Assembly: GCA_016900015.1 (NCBI GenBank)
Contig: JACJJM010000015.1
Coordinates: 1-64,000, forward strand
Source: Phocaeicola coprophilus
Lineage (GTDB): Bacteria; Bacteroidota; Bacteroidia; Bacteroidales; Bacteroidaceae
Length of the DNA stretch: 64,000 bases
Reading direction: 5' to 3'
This document shows positions 27,960-37,654 of this stretch, piece by piece. The notes below the pieces were generated by a model, which worked only from the letters and a program-made list of their open reading frames with translations, was not told the origin of the DNA and made no database searches. Made by a program: the position numbers and the translations under genes. Position 1 is the stretch's first letter. Every line of letters begins with the position of its first letter.

Positions 27960-28553
27960 TTAGTTGCTCTTAGCAGCTGCACCCATAGCAGCACGAGTCA
28001 GCTTGACAGCGCAAACCACAGTTTCCTTAGCATTCAAAATCTCCAAGCCTTCGAATGACAATTCGCCCACTTTGATAGTCTTGCCAAGACCCAAGTTGCT
28101 CACATTGATTACCAACTTCTCAGGAATCTTGTCATAAGTAGCTTTCACTTTCAGCTTACGCACTTGCAGCTGCAACTTACCACCGGCACGTACACCTTCA
28201 GCCAAACCTTCGAGCTGAACGGGTACTTCCATCACGATAGGTTGATCTTCGTTGATTTCATAGAAGTCTACATGCAACACATTGTCCTTCACCGGGTGGA
28301 ATTGGATTTCCTTCATGATAGCCTTGCAAGTCTGACCGTCAATGTCCAGATTTACAGTGTAAATGTGCGGAGTATAAATCAAGTTGCGCAGGCCTTCGTT
28401 TGTTACAGAGAAAGACGTAGCGACGATATTGCCATTTTCGTCTTTCTTCGAACCATAGAGGTTGCAAGGAACGCTACCGGCTTTACGAATTTCACGAGTT
28501 GCTTTTTTGCCAGTATCAGGTCTGGCTGTACCTTTTACATCAATTGTTCTCAT
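27960..28553 (-). CDS. rplY: 50S ribosomal protein L25 (general stress protein Ctc type)
   Basis: A 197-residue two-domain L25/TL5 protein binding 5S rRNA. The N-terminal domain includes ATREIRKAGSVPCNLYG, and the C-terminal Ctc domain includes VLHVDFYEINEDQPI. The Ala-rich tail (RAAMGAAAKSN) is common in Bacteroidota. It is the first gene of the rplY-pth-hslR group. Confidence 0.95.
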   Translation of the reverse strand: MRTIDVKGTARPDTGKKATREIRKAGSVPCNLYGSKKDENGNIVATSFSVTNEGLRNLIYTPHIYTVNLDIDGQTCKAIMKEIQFHPVKDNVLHVDFYEINEDQPIVMEVPVQLEGLAEGVRAGGKLQLQVRKLKVKATYDKIPEKLVINVSNLGLGKTIKVGELSFEGLEILNAKETVVCAVKLTRAAMGAAAKSN

Positions 28554-28672
28554 TTGTTTAACTGTTTGTGTTACTCTAAATTAAGTTCATTTTGCTTAAT
28601 TCACCATCACACAGATGTGAGAAAAGCGGCGCAAAATTACACTTTTCTTATCTAATATCCAAATCTGCCAAT

Positions 28673-29047
28673 TCAAAAGTCTATATCAATCTTAATTTCC
28701 TCATGAATAGCCTCCCTTTTCTCCGAATCTTCGACACCAGCAGCCCCTGCCTTCATGTCCGAAGTCCCCTGCTTCTGTGCTATAAAGCCCACGGCTTCAT
28801 TCAACCCTTGAATAAATTTCTCAAAGTCTTCTTTATACAAGAATATTTTATGTTTCTCATAGCAGACTTGCAGATCATCACTTTCTCCTGACACGACTTT
28901 TTTACTTTCTGTGATGGTGAGAAACATTTCCTCTTTCCGATTCTTTTTCACATCTAAATAATAAATACGCTTGCCGGCCTTAATAGCTTTCGAGAAAACG
29001 ATTTCCTTGTCAGCCTCCACTGCATTCTTCTTCTTTAACTCTTCCAT
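28673..29047 (-). CDS. PUR family DNA/RNA-binding protein (DUF3276)
   Basis: A 124-residue protein of the Bacteroidota PUR-alpha-like family. The core about 15-85 (IVFSKAIKAGKRIYYLDVKK, then FLTITESKK and KIFLYKEDFEKF) has the repeated strand-helix pattern of a single-stranded nucleic-acid binder. The charged, Gly/Ala-containing tail is disordered. A monocistronic-looking gene upstream of rplY. The exact role in Bacteroidota is not known. Confidence 0.85.
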   Translation of the reverse strand: MEELKKKNAVEADKEIVFSKAIKAGKRIYYLDVKKNRKEEMFLTITESKKVVSGESDDLQVCYEKHKIFLYKEDFEKFIQGLNEAVGFIAQKQGTSDMKAGAAGVEDSEKREAIHEEIKIDIDF

Positions 29048-29305
29048 GATTTAATCAGTATAATAAAATGTTGCACCAAAGATGGATAAAAATTTTTAAA
29101 TACACAAATCTTTATCAAAAAAAGATAAATCTTTATAGTCCCAATCATCCCGGACGGCAGGCGGACCAGCTCAAGCAGCTAAAAAATATCCTGTCCTAAA
29201 TCAGCCGTCATAGATTTTTCATACAGAAGTTCCCATAGCCGGAACTTGCAAATGAAGCATTTTCTCCACAGTCCTTTTGAAGAAAACGCCACCCCTACCC
29301 GAGCT

Positions 29306-29485
29306 TAAACTCCCATCAGTTCATTAGCACATTTGTTCAAACTCTTTGGCCGCTTTTCGATTTCTGCCGGCATCTTTTCCCGCCCTTTCCCTTGACATAA
29401 CCCGTCATGCCTTCGGAGCAGGACAGAAAAACCTGCCTGGCATAAATCAAAATATCGTCTCAAAGGCTAATGAGCGATTTGGGTT
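29306..29485. repeat. 180-bp relic of the inverted-repeat element family
   Basis: The right end (29467-29485) matches the right arm of the 37001-37155 element in 18 of 19 positions. The left end (29306-29330), ending TCATTAGC, is an imperfect inverse of it. The interior (29330-29360, CAAACTCTTTGGCC) is the reverse complement of sequence found at 12055-12080. Confidence 0.45.
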
Positions 29486-29902
29486 AAAAACACGTCACGC
29501 GACAAGAGTTTCAGGATATAAAGCCCATCGTCGGACGGCATCCAGGGTAAGCTCGGACGGAGTCTATGGCAGGCAAGCGCCGAGTCTATGGTAAGGTCGG
29601 CTACCCTCTATGCCTAGCAATCCTACCTTCCTACAACTAAAACAAGAGAATCCCATCAAGCCGTTATATTTATGGAATACAATCACTTACATCAACACAT
29701 TCACAAAGGGATACGATCATTTACCGCCCTGCACCAAAAACCATCAATGCATTCACCGCACACCGTCCGCAGAACTTATAAAAACAGAAATGACACAGCA
29801 TTGAAAGGCTGTAAACTGAAATTTCCTGAGCTACTTTTGCCTGTGCAATACCAAAGTTTAGTCGCATAAAAAATATTTTTTGATGCAAAAATGAAAAGTA
29901 TG

Positions 29903-29933
29903 TTGTACGTATTGAGTATTTTCCTTAAATTTG
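29903..29933 (+). promoter_or_regulatory. promoter of nusB
   Basis: TTG (29903-29905), 20-bp spacer, TAAATTTG (29926-29933). Supports the ATG at 29966 over the in-frame start at 29891. Confidence 0.65.
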
Positions 29934-29965
29934 CGCACCTTATTACGCAACAATTAAATATAGTT

Positions 29966-30892
29966 ATGATTAACAGAGATCTTATTCGTTTGAAAGTCGT
30001 ACAGATTGTCTATGCCTACTATCAGAATGGAGGAAAGAATCTGGACACTGCCGAGAAAGAGTTATTTTTCAGCCTGAACAAAGCCTACGACTTATATAAT
30101 TATTTGTTGCTTCTCATGGTCGAAGTGACAAAATATGCAGAGAAGCGTATTATTGCCGGAAAAAACAAATTACGTCCCACTCCGGAGGAACTGAATCCAA
30201 ACATGAAATTCATCGAGAACCGATTTACAGCCCAACTGGAATGCAATGAACAGTTGAGAGCCTTCGTTGAAAATCAAAAAAAGACGTGGAGCAACGATGA
30301 AGAATTCGTAAAATCTCTGTTTGAAGACATACAAGCAAGCGACTATTATAAGGACTACATGGCTGACCCCTACCGTTCTTATGAAAGCGACCGTGAACTG
30401 TGGAGAAAACTATACAAGAACTTCGTATTCAACAATCCGAAGCTTGACGCCCTGCTCGAAGAACAGAGTTTGTATTGGAACGACGACAAGGAAATCGTGG
30501 ACACCTTTGTACTGAAAACTATCAAGCGTTTCGATGTCAAATTGGGAGCCAAACAGCCTCTCCTGCCTGAATACAAGGATGAGGAAGACCAGGAGTTTGC
30601 CCGCCGCCTGTTCCGCCGCACCATCCTGAATGCAGACTACTACCGCCACTTAGTGATGGAAAACACACGCAACTGGAATTTGGACCGCATCGCATTCATG
30701 GATCTAATCATCATGCAAATAGCATTGGCAGAAATCTTAAGTTTCCCCAACATCCCCATCAGCGTCTCGCTGAACGAATATGTGGAACTGGCCAAGCTAT
30801 ACAGCACACCCAAAAGCCCAAGCTTCATCAATGGAATGCTGGATGCAATTGTTAATCAATTAAAAAAAGAGAATAAGCTAACAAAGAATTAA
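29966..30892 (+). CDS. nusB: transcription antitermination protein NusB
   Basis: A 308-residue NusB of the extended Bacteroidota type. The C-terminal NusB fold (about 190-305) shows FRRTILNADYYRHLV, RIAFMDLIIMQIALAEIL and the family-typical VSLNEYVELAKLYSTPKSPSFINGMLDAI. The N-terminal 180 residues are a helical extension (RLKVVQIVYAYYQNGG) common in this phylum. NusB with NusE/S10 promotes rRNA antitermination. The start at 29966 is supported by a well-spaced promoter; the open frame reaches back to 29891. It leads the yajC-ybbR-coaE cluster. Confidence 0.92.
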   Translation: MINRDLIRLKVVQIVYAYYQNGGKNLDTAEKELFFSLNKAYDLYNYLLLLMVEVTKYAEKRIIAGKNKLRPTPEELNPNMKFIENRFTAQLECNEQLRAFVENQKKTWSNDEEFVKSLFEDIQASDYYKDYMADPYRSYESDRELWRKLYKNFVFNNPKLDALLEEQSLYWNDDKEIVDTFVLKTIKRFDVKLGAKQPLLPEYKDEEDQEFARRLFRRTILNADYYRHLVMENTRNWNLDRIAFMDLIIMQIALAEILSFPNIPISVSLNEYVELAKLYSTPKSPSFINGMLDAIVNQLKKENKLTKN

Positions 30893-30949
30893 TATATTTG
30901 TCAAGCATATCATTAATAGATTTTTTAATACTCACAAAGTAAGAACATT

Positions 30950-31261
30950 ATGAACCTAATGACTGTATTATTGCAAGGAGGTGGAAGTAGCTTGTCATTT
31001 ATCATCATGATGGTGGCTATTTTCGCGATTATGTATTTTTTCATGATTCGTCCGCAGAACAAAAAGCAAAAAGAAATAATGAACTTTCGTAAAAATCTGG
31101 AAGTCGGACAGTCTGTCGTAACGGCCGGAGGTATTTACGGAAAAATCAAAGAATTAGAAGACAACGTTGTTGTGTTGGAAATTGCTACTGGTGTAAAGAT
31201 TCGCATTGACCGCAACTCTATCTTTGCAGACATGGCTTCAACGCAAAACGCTGCGAAATAA
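30950..31261 (+). CDS. yajC: preprotein translocase subunit YajC
   Basis: 103 residues with a single N-terminal membrane helix (LSFIIMMVAIFAIMYFFMI) followed by the YajC signature RPQNKKQKEIMNF and a soluble domain (VGQSVVTAGGIYGKI). It associates with SecDF at the inner membrane. Located between nusB and the YbbR-domain gene, with short gaps on both sides. Confidence 0.95.
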   Translation: MNLMTVLLQGGGSSLSFIIMMVAIFAIMYFFMIRPQNKKQKEIMNFRKNLEVGQSVVTAGGIYGKIKELEDNVVVLEIATGVKIRIDRNSIFADMASTQNAAK

Positions 31262-31282
31262 ATATATTAATCACAAATATCA

Positions 31283-32299
31283 ATGTCCGCGAAAAGAGAG
31301 ATAAAAGTTCTTGTTCAAAGGACGTTACGTACAGTCAGAAACTTTCTGTTAAGTCCTAAAAGCAGAGAGTTTCTGATTTTTTTATTCTTCTTGGTGATCG
31401 CTTTTTTCTTTTGGACACTCCAAAAACTGAACGACACTTATGAAGCAGACCTGGCAATCCCCGTTCGCTTGAAAAATGTTCCGCCAAACGTGGTCATGAC
31501 AATGCTCCCTCCTGAAAAGATACACGTGCAGGTCAAGGACCGCGGCACGGTGCTCTTCAACTATCTGCTGGGACGTTCGTTCTATCCTATCACGCTGGAT
31601 TTTGAAGAACTGAAGAATGAAAAGAACATAATCCATATCGACGCGTCAGCCTACCAAAAGGACATCGCTGCACAACTGATGACGACGACACAAATCAATG
31701 TCATCAAACCCAGCTCATTCAATATCGTCTACACACAAGGCAAAGCAAAGAAAATCCCCGTCGTGGTCCAAAGCCACATTGAGACAGAAAAACAATATTA
31801 CATCTCTGACACTCAAGTCAAACCGGATTCCATACTGGTATATGCACCCCAAGAAATACTAGATACACTTACGGCTGCTTATACGAACAGTTTTACATGC
31901 ACGCAAATGTCGGACACCATACGCCGTACAGAGCAACTGATTGCCGTTCGAGGAACCAAATTTGTCCCCGACAAGGTCGACCTGCAAATCTGCACTGATA
32001 TGTACACGGAAAAGAAAGTGGATGTCCCCATTCGCGCCGTTAATTTTCCTCCGGACAAGATGCTGAAGACATTCCCATCCAAAGTGTCCCTGACATTTCA
32101 AGTGGGATTGACCCATTTCAAAAACATCACAGAAAAAGACTTCCTCATCACGGTCACCTATGATGAATTACTGAAATGCGATTCGGACAAATATCAGGTG
32201 AAGCTGAAAACTGCCCCCCAAGACGTCAATTACATACGCATTGACCCACCGGAAGTAGACTTCATCATCGAACAATTAAACACTGACGACATACAATGA
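31283..32299 (+). CDS. YbbR-like domain protein
   Basis: A 338-residue membrane-anchored protein. One transmembrane helix (REFLIFLFFLVIAFFFWTLQ, about 28-48) is followed by repeated YbbR-like beta domains exposed to the periplasm (AIPVRLKNVPPN, then IPVVVQSHIETEKQYYISD). In Firmicutes YbbR (CdaR) regulates a c-di-AMP cyclase; that link is not established for this group. It is sandwiched between yajC and coaE and overlaps coaE by 4 nt (ATGA), the usual Bacteroidota order. Confidence 0.85.
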   Translation: MSAKREIKVLVQRTLRTVRNFLLSPKSREFLIFLFFLVIAFFFWTLQKLNDTYEADLAIPVRLKNVPPNVVMTMLPPEKIHVQVKDRGTVLFNYLLGRSFYPITLDFEELKNEKNIIHIDASAYQKDIAAQLMTTTQINVIKPSSFNIVYTQGKAKKIPVVVQSHIETEKQYYISDTQVKPDSILVYAPQEILDTLTAAYTNSFTCTQMSDTIRRTEQLIAVRGTKFVPDKVDLQICTDMYTEKKVDVPIRAVNFPPDKMLKTFPSKVSLTFQVGLTHFKNITEKDFLITVTYDELLKCDSDKYQVKLKTAPQDVNYIRIDPPEVDFIIEQLNTDDIQ

Positions 32300-32883
32300 T
32301 CAAGCTAGGCATTACGGGAGGTATCGGTAGCGGAAAGTCGGTCGTATCCCGATTGCTGCAAGTGATGGACTTTCCTGTATATCAGACAGACGACGAAGCA
32401 AAGCGCTTGATGGTGGAAGACCCTATCATCCGTCGTGAACTTCAGGCACTGGTGGGTGAAAGCGTCTATCACGCAGACCGTTCACTCAACCGGTCCTTAC
32501 TGGCCAACTTCATCTTCGGATGTCCCGAACGGTTGTCCAAGGTCAATGCCATCGTACACCCGCGTGTAAAAGCCGATTTTCTCCAATGGGCCGAACAGCA
32601 CAAAGCCCATCCGTTAGTGGGCATGGAATGCGCCATACTCTATGAATCAGGATTCAATACCTTAGTTGACAAAGTCATGCTTGTCACCGCTCCCCTGGAG
32701 CTACGGGTGCAGCGTGCCATGAGACGCGACTCAGCCCAGGAAGAACAAATCAGGAAACGCATCCAGCACCAATGGCAAGATGCCGACTTGGCAGCCAAAG
32801 CCGATTTCGTGATTCACAATGATGGAACAACTCCCCTGCTTCCTCAAATTACAAAAATGTTACGGCAGTTGCAGATTTTATAA
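32296..32883 (+). CDS. coaE: dephospho-CoA kinase
   Basis: A 195-residue P-loop kinase performing the last step of coenzyme A synthesis. Walker A is GITGGIGSGKS at the N-terminus. DDEAKRLM follows, then HPRV, and the lid segment RVQRAMRRDSAQEEQIRKRI. DFVIHNDG is the conserved C-terminal strand. Start overlaps the YbbR gene stop. Confidence 0.95.
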   Translation: MIKLGITGGIGSGKSVVSRLLQVMDFPVYQTDDEAKRLMVEDPIIRRELQALVGESVYHADRSLNRSLLANFIFGCPERLSKVNAIVHPRVKADFLQWAEQHKAHPLVGMECAILYESGFNTLVDKVMLVTAPLELRVQRAMRRDSAQEEQIRKRIQHQWQDADLAAKADFVIHNDGTTPLLPQITKMLRQLQIL

Positions 32884-32891
32884 TAGTAAGA

Positions 32892-32922
32892 TTGCTTCTT
32901 TGTCTGACAGGTTGTATCTTTG
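32892..32922 (+). promoter_or_regulatory. promoter of the DUF5606 gene
   Basis: TTG (32892-32894), 20-bp spacer, TATCTTTG (32915-32922), about 43 bp before the ATG at 32966. Confidence 0.65.
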
Positions 32923-32965
32923 TCCACCATATAATAAGGAAACATATAAATAAACACATAAACTT

Positions 32966-33403
32966 ATGCTGAAAACCATTTTATCTATTGCAGGCAAACC
33001 CGGATTATACCGGTTGCTCTCACAAGGAAGAAATATGTTAATCGTTGAATCACTTGACGCGACCAAAAAGCGCATTCCGGTATATGCCAGTGACAAAGTC
33101 ACATCCCTAGGCGATATATCCATGTACACGGATGAAAACGATGTTCCTTTGAGCCAGGTATTGTCAGCCCTCAAGACAAAAGAAAACGGAGCTCCCGTGT
33201 CATTCGATTATAAAAAAGCAAGCTTGGCCCAGCTGCAAGAATTCTTTGCTCAAGTGCTTCCGAACTTTGACCGTGACCGCGTCTATGCCGGCGATATAAA
33301 AAAACTGATTCAATGGTACAATATCCTGGTAAATGCCGGAATTACCGAATTTGAAGAACCTTCGACCAGCGAGGATGCACCGGAAACGGAACAAGCTGAA
33401 TAA
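32966..33403 (+). CDS. DUF5606-type conserved Bacteroidota protein
   Basis: A 145-residue cytoplasmic protein starting MLKTILSIAGKPGLYRLLSQ, the conserved N-terminus of this phylum-restricted family. A small beta domain (NMLIVESLDATKKRIPVY) precedes a helical C-terminal part (DYKKASLAQLQEFFAQVLPN). The last 15 residues are acidic. Function unknown. It has its own promoter and a downstream hairpin, so it is probably a single-gene unit. Confidence 0.8.
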   Translation: MLKTILSIAGKPGLYRLLSQGRNMLIVESLDATKKRIPVYASDKVTSLGDISMYTDENDVPLSQVLSALKTKENGAPVSFDYKKASLAQLQEFFAQVLPNFDRDRVYAGDIKKLIQWYNILVNAGITEFEEPSTSEDAPETEQAE

Positions 33404-33438
33404 GCCCCCTGAATCTAAAAGTAAAATCTTATCTTTTT

Positions 33439-33492
33439 AAGCGCGGATTGTACAAGACAAAAACAACAAACGATGTGCAACCCGCGCTTTCT
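33439..33492 (+). terminator. probable terminator after the DUF5606 gene
   Basis: AAGCGCGG (33439-33446) pairs with CCGCGCTT (33482-33489), with partial pairing inside, followed by TTTCTCATT. The loop is long, so the call is moderate. Confidence 0.55.
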
Positions 33493-33560
33493 CATTAAAA
33501 AGACTTCATTACTTTTACATCAATACTTTAATTCTATAACATTTAAACCTTAATTCCTTC

Positions 33561-36500
33561 ATGAAGAAAATTTTCTTAAGCGTAGCCGCATCCTTCCTGA
33601 CAGGATGGGCCGTGGCCCAAGAGACACCTTTATGGATGAGACACTGTGCAATCTCACCCGATGGCACGACAATCGCATTCACTTATAAAGGCGACATCTA
33701 CACTGTCCCTGTCAACGGCGGACGGGCCACCCAACTGACCACCAACCCTGCTTACGACACCACTCCCATCTGGAGTCCTGACAGCAAACACATCGCCTTT
33801 GCATCTGACAGACTCGGAAGCCTGGATGTGTACATCGTAGGGCGTGAAGGCGGAACACCCAAACGGCTGACGACCCATTCGGGCAGCGAAAGTCCCATCA
33901 CATTCAAGGACAACGAACACGTGCTGTTCAGCGCATCCATTCAGCCCTCGGCAGAAGACATACAGTTCCCCTCATCAACTTTCAGCCAAGTTTATGAAGT
34001 GAGTACAGACGGAGGACGCCCGGTCATGGTCTCATCCATGCCGATGGAACACATCTCCATACGCAAGGATGGCAAACAATGGCTCTATCAAGACAAAAAA
34101 GGATACGAAGACCCCTGGCGCAAGCACCACATGTCGTCCATCGCCCGTGACATCTGGATGTTCACACCGGGCGAACAAAACAGCTATGCCAAGCTGACAT
34201 CCTTCCGCGGAGAAGACCGCGACCCCGTCTGGGCCCCGGATGGCGAATCATTCTACTACCTGAGTGAAGAAAAAGGCACGTTCAATGTCTTCAGACGCCA
34301 GTTGGGAAGCGCTTCATCGACCCAACTCACCAAACACACCGTCAATCCCGTACGCTTCCTGACCATGGCCGACAACGGCACACTCTGCTATGGCTACGAC
34401 GGAGAAATCTACACGCTCGTCCCCGGCAAACAGCCTAAGAAAGTCCCCATCAACATCCTTGCCGACCAAATCGACCGCGACGAAATCCGCCAAGTGTTGC
34501 AAAACGGAGTCCGCGAGATGGCCGTGTCACCCGACGGGAAAGAAGTGGCATTCATCATCCACGGCGATGTCTATGTCACATCAGTCGAATATCGGACGAC
34601 CAAACAAATCACCGACACCCCGGAACAAGAACGCGACATCGACTTCTCTCCCGACGGACGTAGCCTGGTCTACGCATCCGAACGCGACGGACTCTGGCAG
34701 ATCTACCAGGCTTCCCTGGTCAACGAAGATGAAAAGCAATTCACCTATGCCACCGAAATCAAAGAAGAACGGCTGACCAAGTCAAACAAGACTTCTTTCC
34801 AGCCACAATATAGCCCCGATGGCAAGGAAGTGGCATTCCTGGAAGACCGCACAGCCATCCGTGTCATCAACCTGAAAAGCCGTGTCACGCGGACTGTCAT
34901 GGACAAGAAATACCAGTATTCTTACTCCGACGGAGACCAATGGTTCCAATGGAGCCCCGACAGCAAATGGATACTGTCTGACTTCATCGGCGTGGGAGGA
35001 TGGAACAACAAAGACATCGTCCTGCTGAAAGCTGACGGCAAAGGCGAAATGCACAACCTGACCCAAAGCGGATACAACGACGGAAGAGCCAAATGGGTGC
35101 TTGACGGAAAAGCCATGATCTGGAGCAGTGACCGTGCCGGATACCGCAGCCACGGAAGCTGGGGAGCAGAAAGCGACATCTACATCATGTTCTTCGACCT
35201 CGAAGCATACGAAAAGTTCCGTATGAACGAAGAGGACCTGGCTCTCTATGAAGCCTCCGAAAGAGAAGAAAAAGCAAAAGAAGCCAAAAAAGAAGCCAAC
35301 GAGAAAAACAAGAAGAAAAAGAAAAAAGACAAGGCTGAAAAAGATGAAGAAAACGTCCTCACGTTCGACTTGGAAAACTGTCAGGACCGCGTCATCCGTC
35401 TGACTGTCAACTCCTCACGACTAGGAGACGCCCTGCTTTCCAAAGACGGAAGCAAGCTCTACTACATGGCTTCATTTGAAGGACCGCAAGACTTGTGGGT
35501 GCATGACCTGAAAGACGACAACACACGCATCGTGGCCAAAGGCATCGGAGGCGGCTCCCTGATTCAAGCAAAAAACGGCACAATCTTCTTATGTGGACGA
35601 GGAAGCATGCGCAAACTCGATGTCATGAGCGGACGCACCACTCCCATCACCTTTGAAGCATTCTTCAATTACCGCCCCTACGAAGAACGCCAATACATCT
35701 TCGAACATGCTTGGCAGCAGGTGAAAGACAAATTCTATGTGAAAGACCTGCACGGAACAGACTGGAACAAATATAAGAAAGTCTACGAGAAATTCCTGCC
35801 CCACATCAACAACAACTATGACTTCGCCGAAATGCTGAGCGAGATGTTGGGCGAACTGAACGCGTCACACACCGGTGCACGCTACAACAGACAAAGCAAC
35901 GCCATGCCCACCGCCACCCTGGGTGTCTTCTACGACGACACCTACACCGGCGACGGACTGAAAGTGAAGGAAATACCGGCCAAGAGCCCGCTGGCCATCA
36001 TCAAGACTAAAGTCACCACAGGATGCGTCATCGAGCAAATCGACGGGGAAGACATCAAGAAAGGAGAAGACTACTATCCCTTGCTGGAAGGCAAAGTCGG
36101 ACGGAAAATCCGCCTGACCGTCTACAACCCCGAGACCAAAGAACGCTTCGAAGAGACCGTGAGAGGCATCAACGCCGCCCAATGGAACAACGTGCTCTAC
36201 TACCGCTGGGTGGAACGCAACCGCGCCGAAGTCGAACGGCTCTCAGGAGGCCGTCTGGGCTATGTACATATCCAAGCAATGAACAGCGAAAGCTTCCGCG
36301 AGACATACAGCGAACTGCTCGGACGCTACCGCCACAAAGAAGCCGTCGTCGTGGACGTGCGCCACAACGGAGGCGGATGGCTGCATGAAGACCTGATGAT
36401 TCTCCTGACCGGCAAGGAATACCAACGCTTCGTGGCCCAAGGACAATACATCGGCAGCGACCCGTTCAACCAATGGACCAAGCCCTCATGCATGCTCGTC

Positions 36501-36812
36501 TGCGAGGACAACTACAGCAATGCACACGGCACTCCGCAACTCTACAAAGCGCTGAAAGTTGGCAAGCTCGTCGGTGCGCCCGTACCGGGGACGATGACAG
36601 CCGTCTGGTGGGAAACGCAGATTGACCCCAGCCTCGTGTTCGGCATCCCGCAAGTGGGCTGCGTCGACATGGAAGGCCGCTATGCTGAAAATCACGAACT
36701 AGAACCCGACGTGCTCATCTACAACGAGCCGGCCAAAGCACTCCGCGGCGAAGACGACCAGCTAAAAGCAGCCGTCGACGCATTGCTGAAAGAACTTCCG
36801 GCCAAGAAATAA
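33561..36812 (+). CDS. exported tricorn-like protease (S41 family)
   Basis: A 1083-residue protein with a signal peptide (KKIFLSVAASFLTGWAVAQ). Residues about 25-680 are WD40/TolB-like propeller repeats (ISPDGTTIAFTYKGDIYTVP, WSPDSKHIAFASDR). These are interrupted by a Lys/Glu-rich segment about 560-600 that includes KKKKKKDKAEKDEE. A C1-like domain, a PDZ domain (about 800-870) and the S41 core follow. By comparison with tricorn protease, Ser769-His770 in NASHTGAR and Ser986 in DNYSNAHG are the likely catalytic residues. It probably degrades peptides in the periplasm. Monocistronic, followed by a strong terminator. Confidence 0.9.
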   Translation: MKKIFLSVAASFLTGWAVAQETPLWMRHCAISPDGTTIAFTYKGDIYTVPVNGGRATQLTTNPAYDTTPIWSPDSKHIAFASDRLGSLDVYIVGREGGTPKRLTTHSGSESPITFKDNEHVLFSASIQPSAEDIQFPSSTFSQVYEVSTDGGRPVMVSSMPMEHISIRKDGKQWLYQDKKGYEDPWRKHHMSSIARDIWMFTPGEQNSYAKLTSFRGEDRDPVWAPDGESFYYLSEEKGTFNVFRRQLGSASSTQLTKHTVNPVRFLTMADNGTLCYGYDGEIYTLVPGKQPKKVPINILADQIDRDEIRQVLQNGVREMAVSPDGKEVAFIIHGDVYVTSVEYRTTKQITDTPEQERDIDFSPDGRSLVYASERDGLWQIYQASLVNEDEKQFTYATEIKEERLTKSNKTSFQPQYSPDGKEVAFLEDRTAIRVINLKSRVTRTVMDKKYQYSYSDGDQWFQWSPDSKWILSDFIGVGGWNNKDIVLLKADGKGEMHNLTQSGYNDGRAKWVLDGKAMIWSSDRAGYRSHGSWGAESDIYIMFFDLEAYEKFRMNEEDLALYEASEREEKAKEAKKEANEKNKKKKKKDKAEKDEENVLTFDLENCQDRVIRLTVNSSRLGDALLSKDGSKLYYMASFEGPQDLWVHDLKDDNTRIVAKGIGGGSLIQAKNGTIFLCGRGSMRKLDVMSGRTTPITFEAFFNYRPYEERQYIFEHAWQQVKDKFYVKDLHGTDWNKYKKVYEKFLPHINNNYDFAEMLSEMLGELNASHTGARYNRQSNAMPTATLGVFYDDTYTGDGLKVKEIPAKSPLAIIKTKVTTGCVIEQIDGEDIKKGEDYYPLLEGKVGRKIRLTVYNPETKERFEETVRGINAAQWNNVLYYRWVERNRAEVERLSGGRLGYVHIQAMNSESFRETYSELLGRYRHKEAVVVDVRHNGGGWLHEDLMILLTGKEYQRFVAQGQYIGSDPFNQWTKPSCMLVCEDNYSNAHGTPQLYKALKVGKLVGAPVPGTMTAVWWETQIDPSLVFGIPQVGCVDMEGRYAENHELEPDVLIYNEPAKALRGEDDQLKAAVDALLKELPAKK

Positions 36813-36868
36813 AGTATCAAAAAGCAATAATTTCATCGTTCGATGTTCATCCGACGATGAAGCAAACA

Positions 36869-36907
36869 AAAAGGTTGCAACCTAAAAGTGTGGTTGCAAC
36901 CTTTTTT
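36869..36907 (+). terminator. strong terminator after the tricorn-like protease gene
   Basis: AAAAGGTTGCAACC (36869-36882) pairs with GGTTGCAACCTTTT, loop about 9 nt, ending in a T-run. Confidence 0.85.
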
Positions 36908-37000
36908 GTTTGGTACGCCACATACGGCATAGCGGCTAGTTGAGTGCGTAGTATAAGCTCAGGAGAAACGCCATACAGCATGGCTGTTTCATAAAAATTA

Positions 37001-37155
37001 AACCCAAATCGGTCATTAGAAAATCGGGCTTTCATTTTGTGTGAAATACGTCATAATTATGGCAATAATTAAGGTGTTCAATGTAAATTTGGGTCATAAT
37101 AAAGGTTATTGTCTTACATTTTGCTCGCAAAAATTTCTAATGACCGATTTGGGTT
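37001..37155. mobile_element. 155-bp MITE-like element with perfect 22-bp terminal inverted repeats
   Basis: Positions 37001-37022 and 37134-37155 are exact reverse complements over 22 bp, beginning AACCCAAATCGG and ending CCGATTTGGGTT. The A/T-rich interior has no ORF. One end also occurs at 29467-29485 (18 of 19) and a weaker relative at 12079-12097, so this is a dispersed family. No target-site duplication is evident. Confidence 0.6.
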
Positions 37156-37165
37156 AAACTTGATA

Positions 37166-37654
37166 CTACTTTATCGGCTTATTTCTGCTTCCCCATACTT
37201 TAATGTCTTTCACAATAAATCCTTGCAAGTAAGGCAATAGCTTTGCTGCATAGGCATCGTCGGGAAGACTGCGTGTAAAGTCGGTATAATAAATATTTGT
37301 ATCTTCGAAATATACACGTACTTTTATAAGTCCCGGCCTTGTCCACAATTCATCATAGGAATTATAATAAAGTGTGACTCCTGACAAATAGGAACGTCCT
37401 TCAGGATCTGCATAAGCACTTGTTTCTTCATCTGTTACATATTTTACAGGAAGATACTTCTGGTACTCCTTAAAAACTTCCTTCGCACGTTTCCCGATGA
37501 AGTCTGCTTTGTGAGTCACAAATTTATCTATCAGAAATTCCAGCGTGTCACCTTTGAGTTCTTCTGTCGGACAGCTATAATAATAATAACCAACTTGGGC
37601 TTTTACATTTTCAAGTCCAAATAAGATTACCAATAATAAAAGTAAATGTTTCAT
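37166..37654 (-). CDS. exported hypothetical protein
   Basis: 162 residues with a signal peptide (KHLLLLLVILFGLENVKAQ). The mature part is rich in Tyr and Asp (VGYYYYSCPTEELKGD, VTLYYNSYDELWTRPGL) and has a predominantly beta character towards the end. No family was recognised. It begins right after the inverted-repeat element and has no operon partner. Base composition is more A/T-rich than the genes to its left. Confidence 0.65.
   Translation of the reverse strand: MKHLLLLLVILFGLENVKAQVGYYYYSCPTEELKGDTLEFLIDKFVTHKADFIGKRAKEVFKEYQKYLPVKYVTDEETSAYADPEGRSYLSGVTLYYNSYDELWTRPGLIKVRVYFEDTNIYYTDFTRSLPDDAYAAKLLPYLQGFIVKDIKVWGSRNKPIK

Larger units (their letters stand above)
29048..29965. other. 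918-bp non-coding region upstream of nusB with element remnants
   Basis: Three open frames of 64-82 codons have no start context or family likeness and are probably chance. The region holds a probable mobile-element relic at 29306-29485 and GC-rich relic DNA (29520-29620). The nusB promoter lies at its right end. Confidence 0.6.

Noticed and set aside
29346-29869. Three short open frames upstream of nusB
   Set aside because: No promoter, start context or family likeness, and they lie in element-relic DNA.
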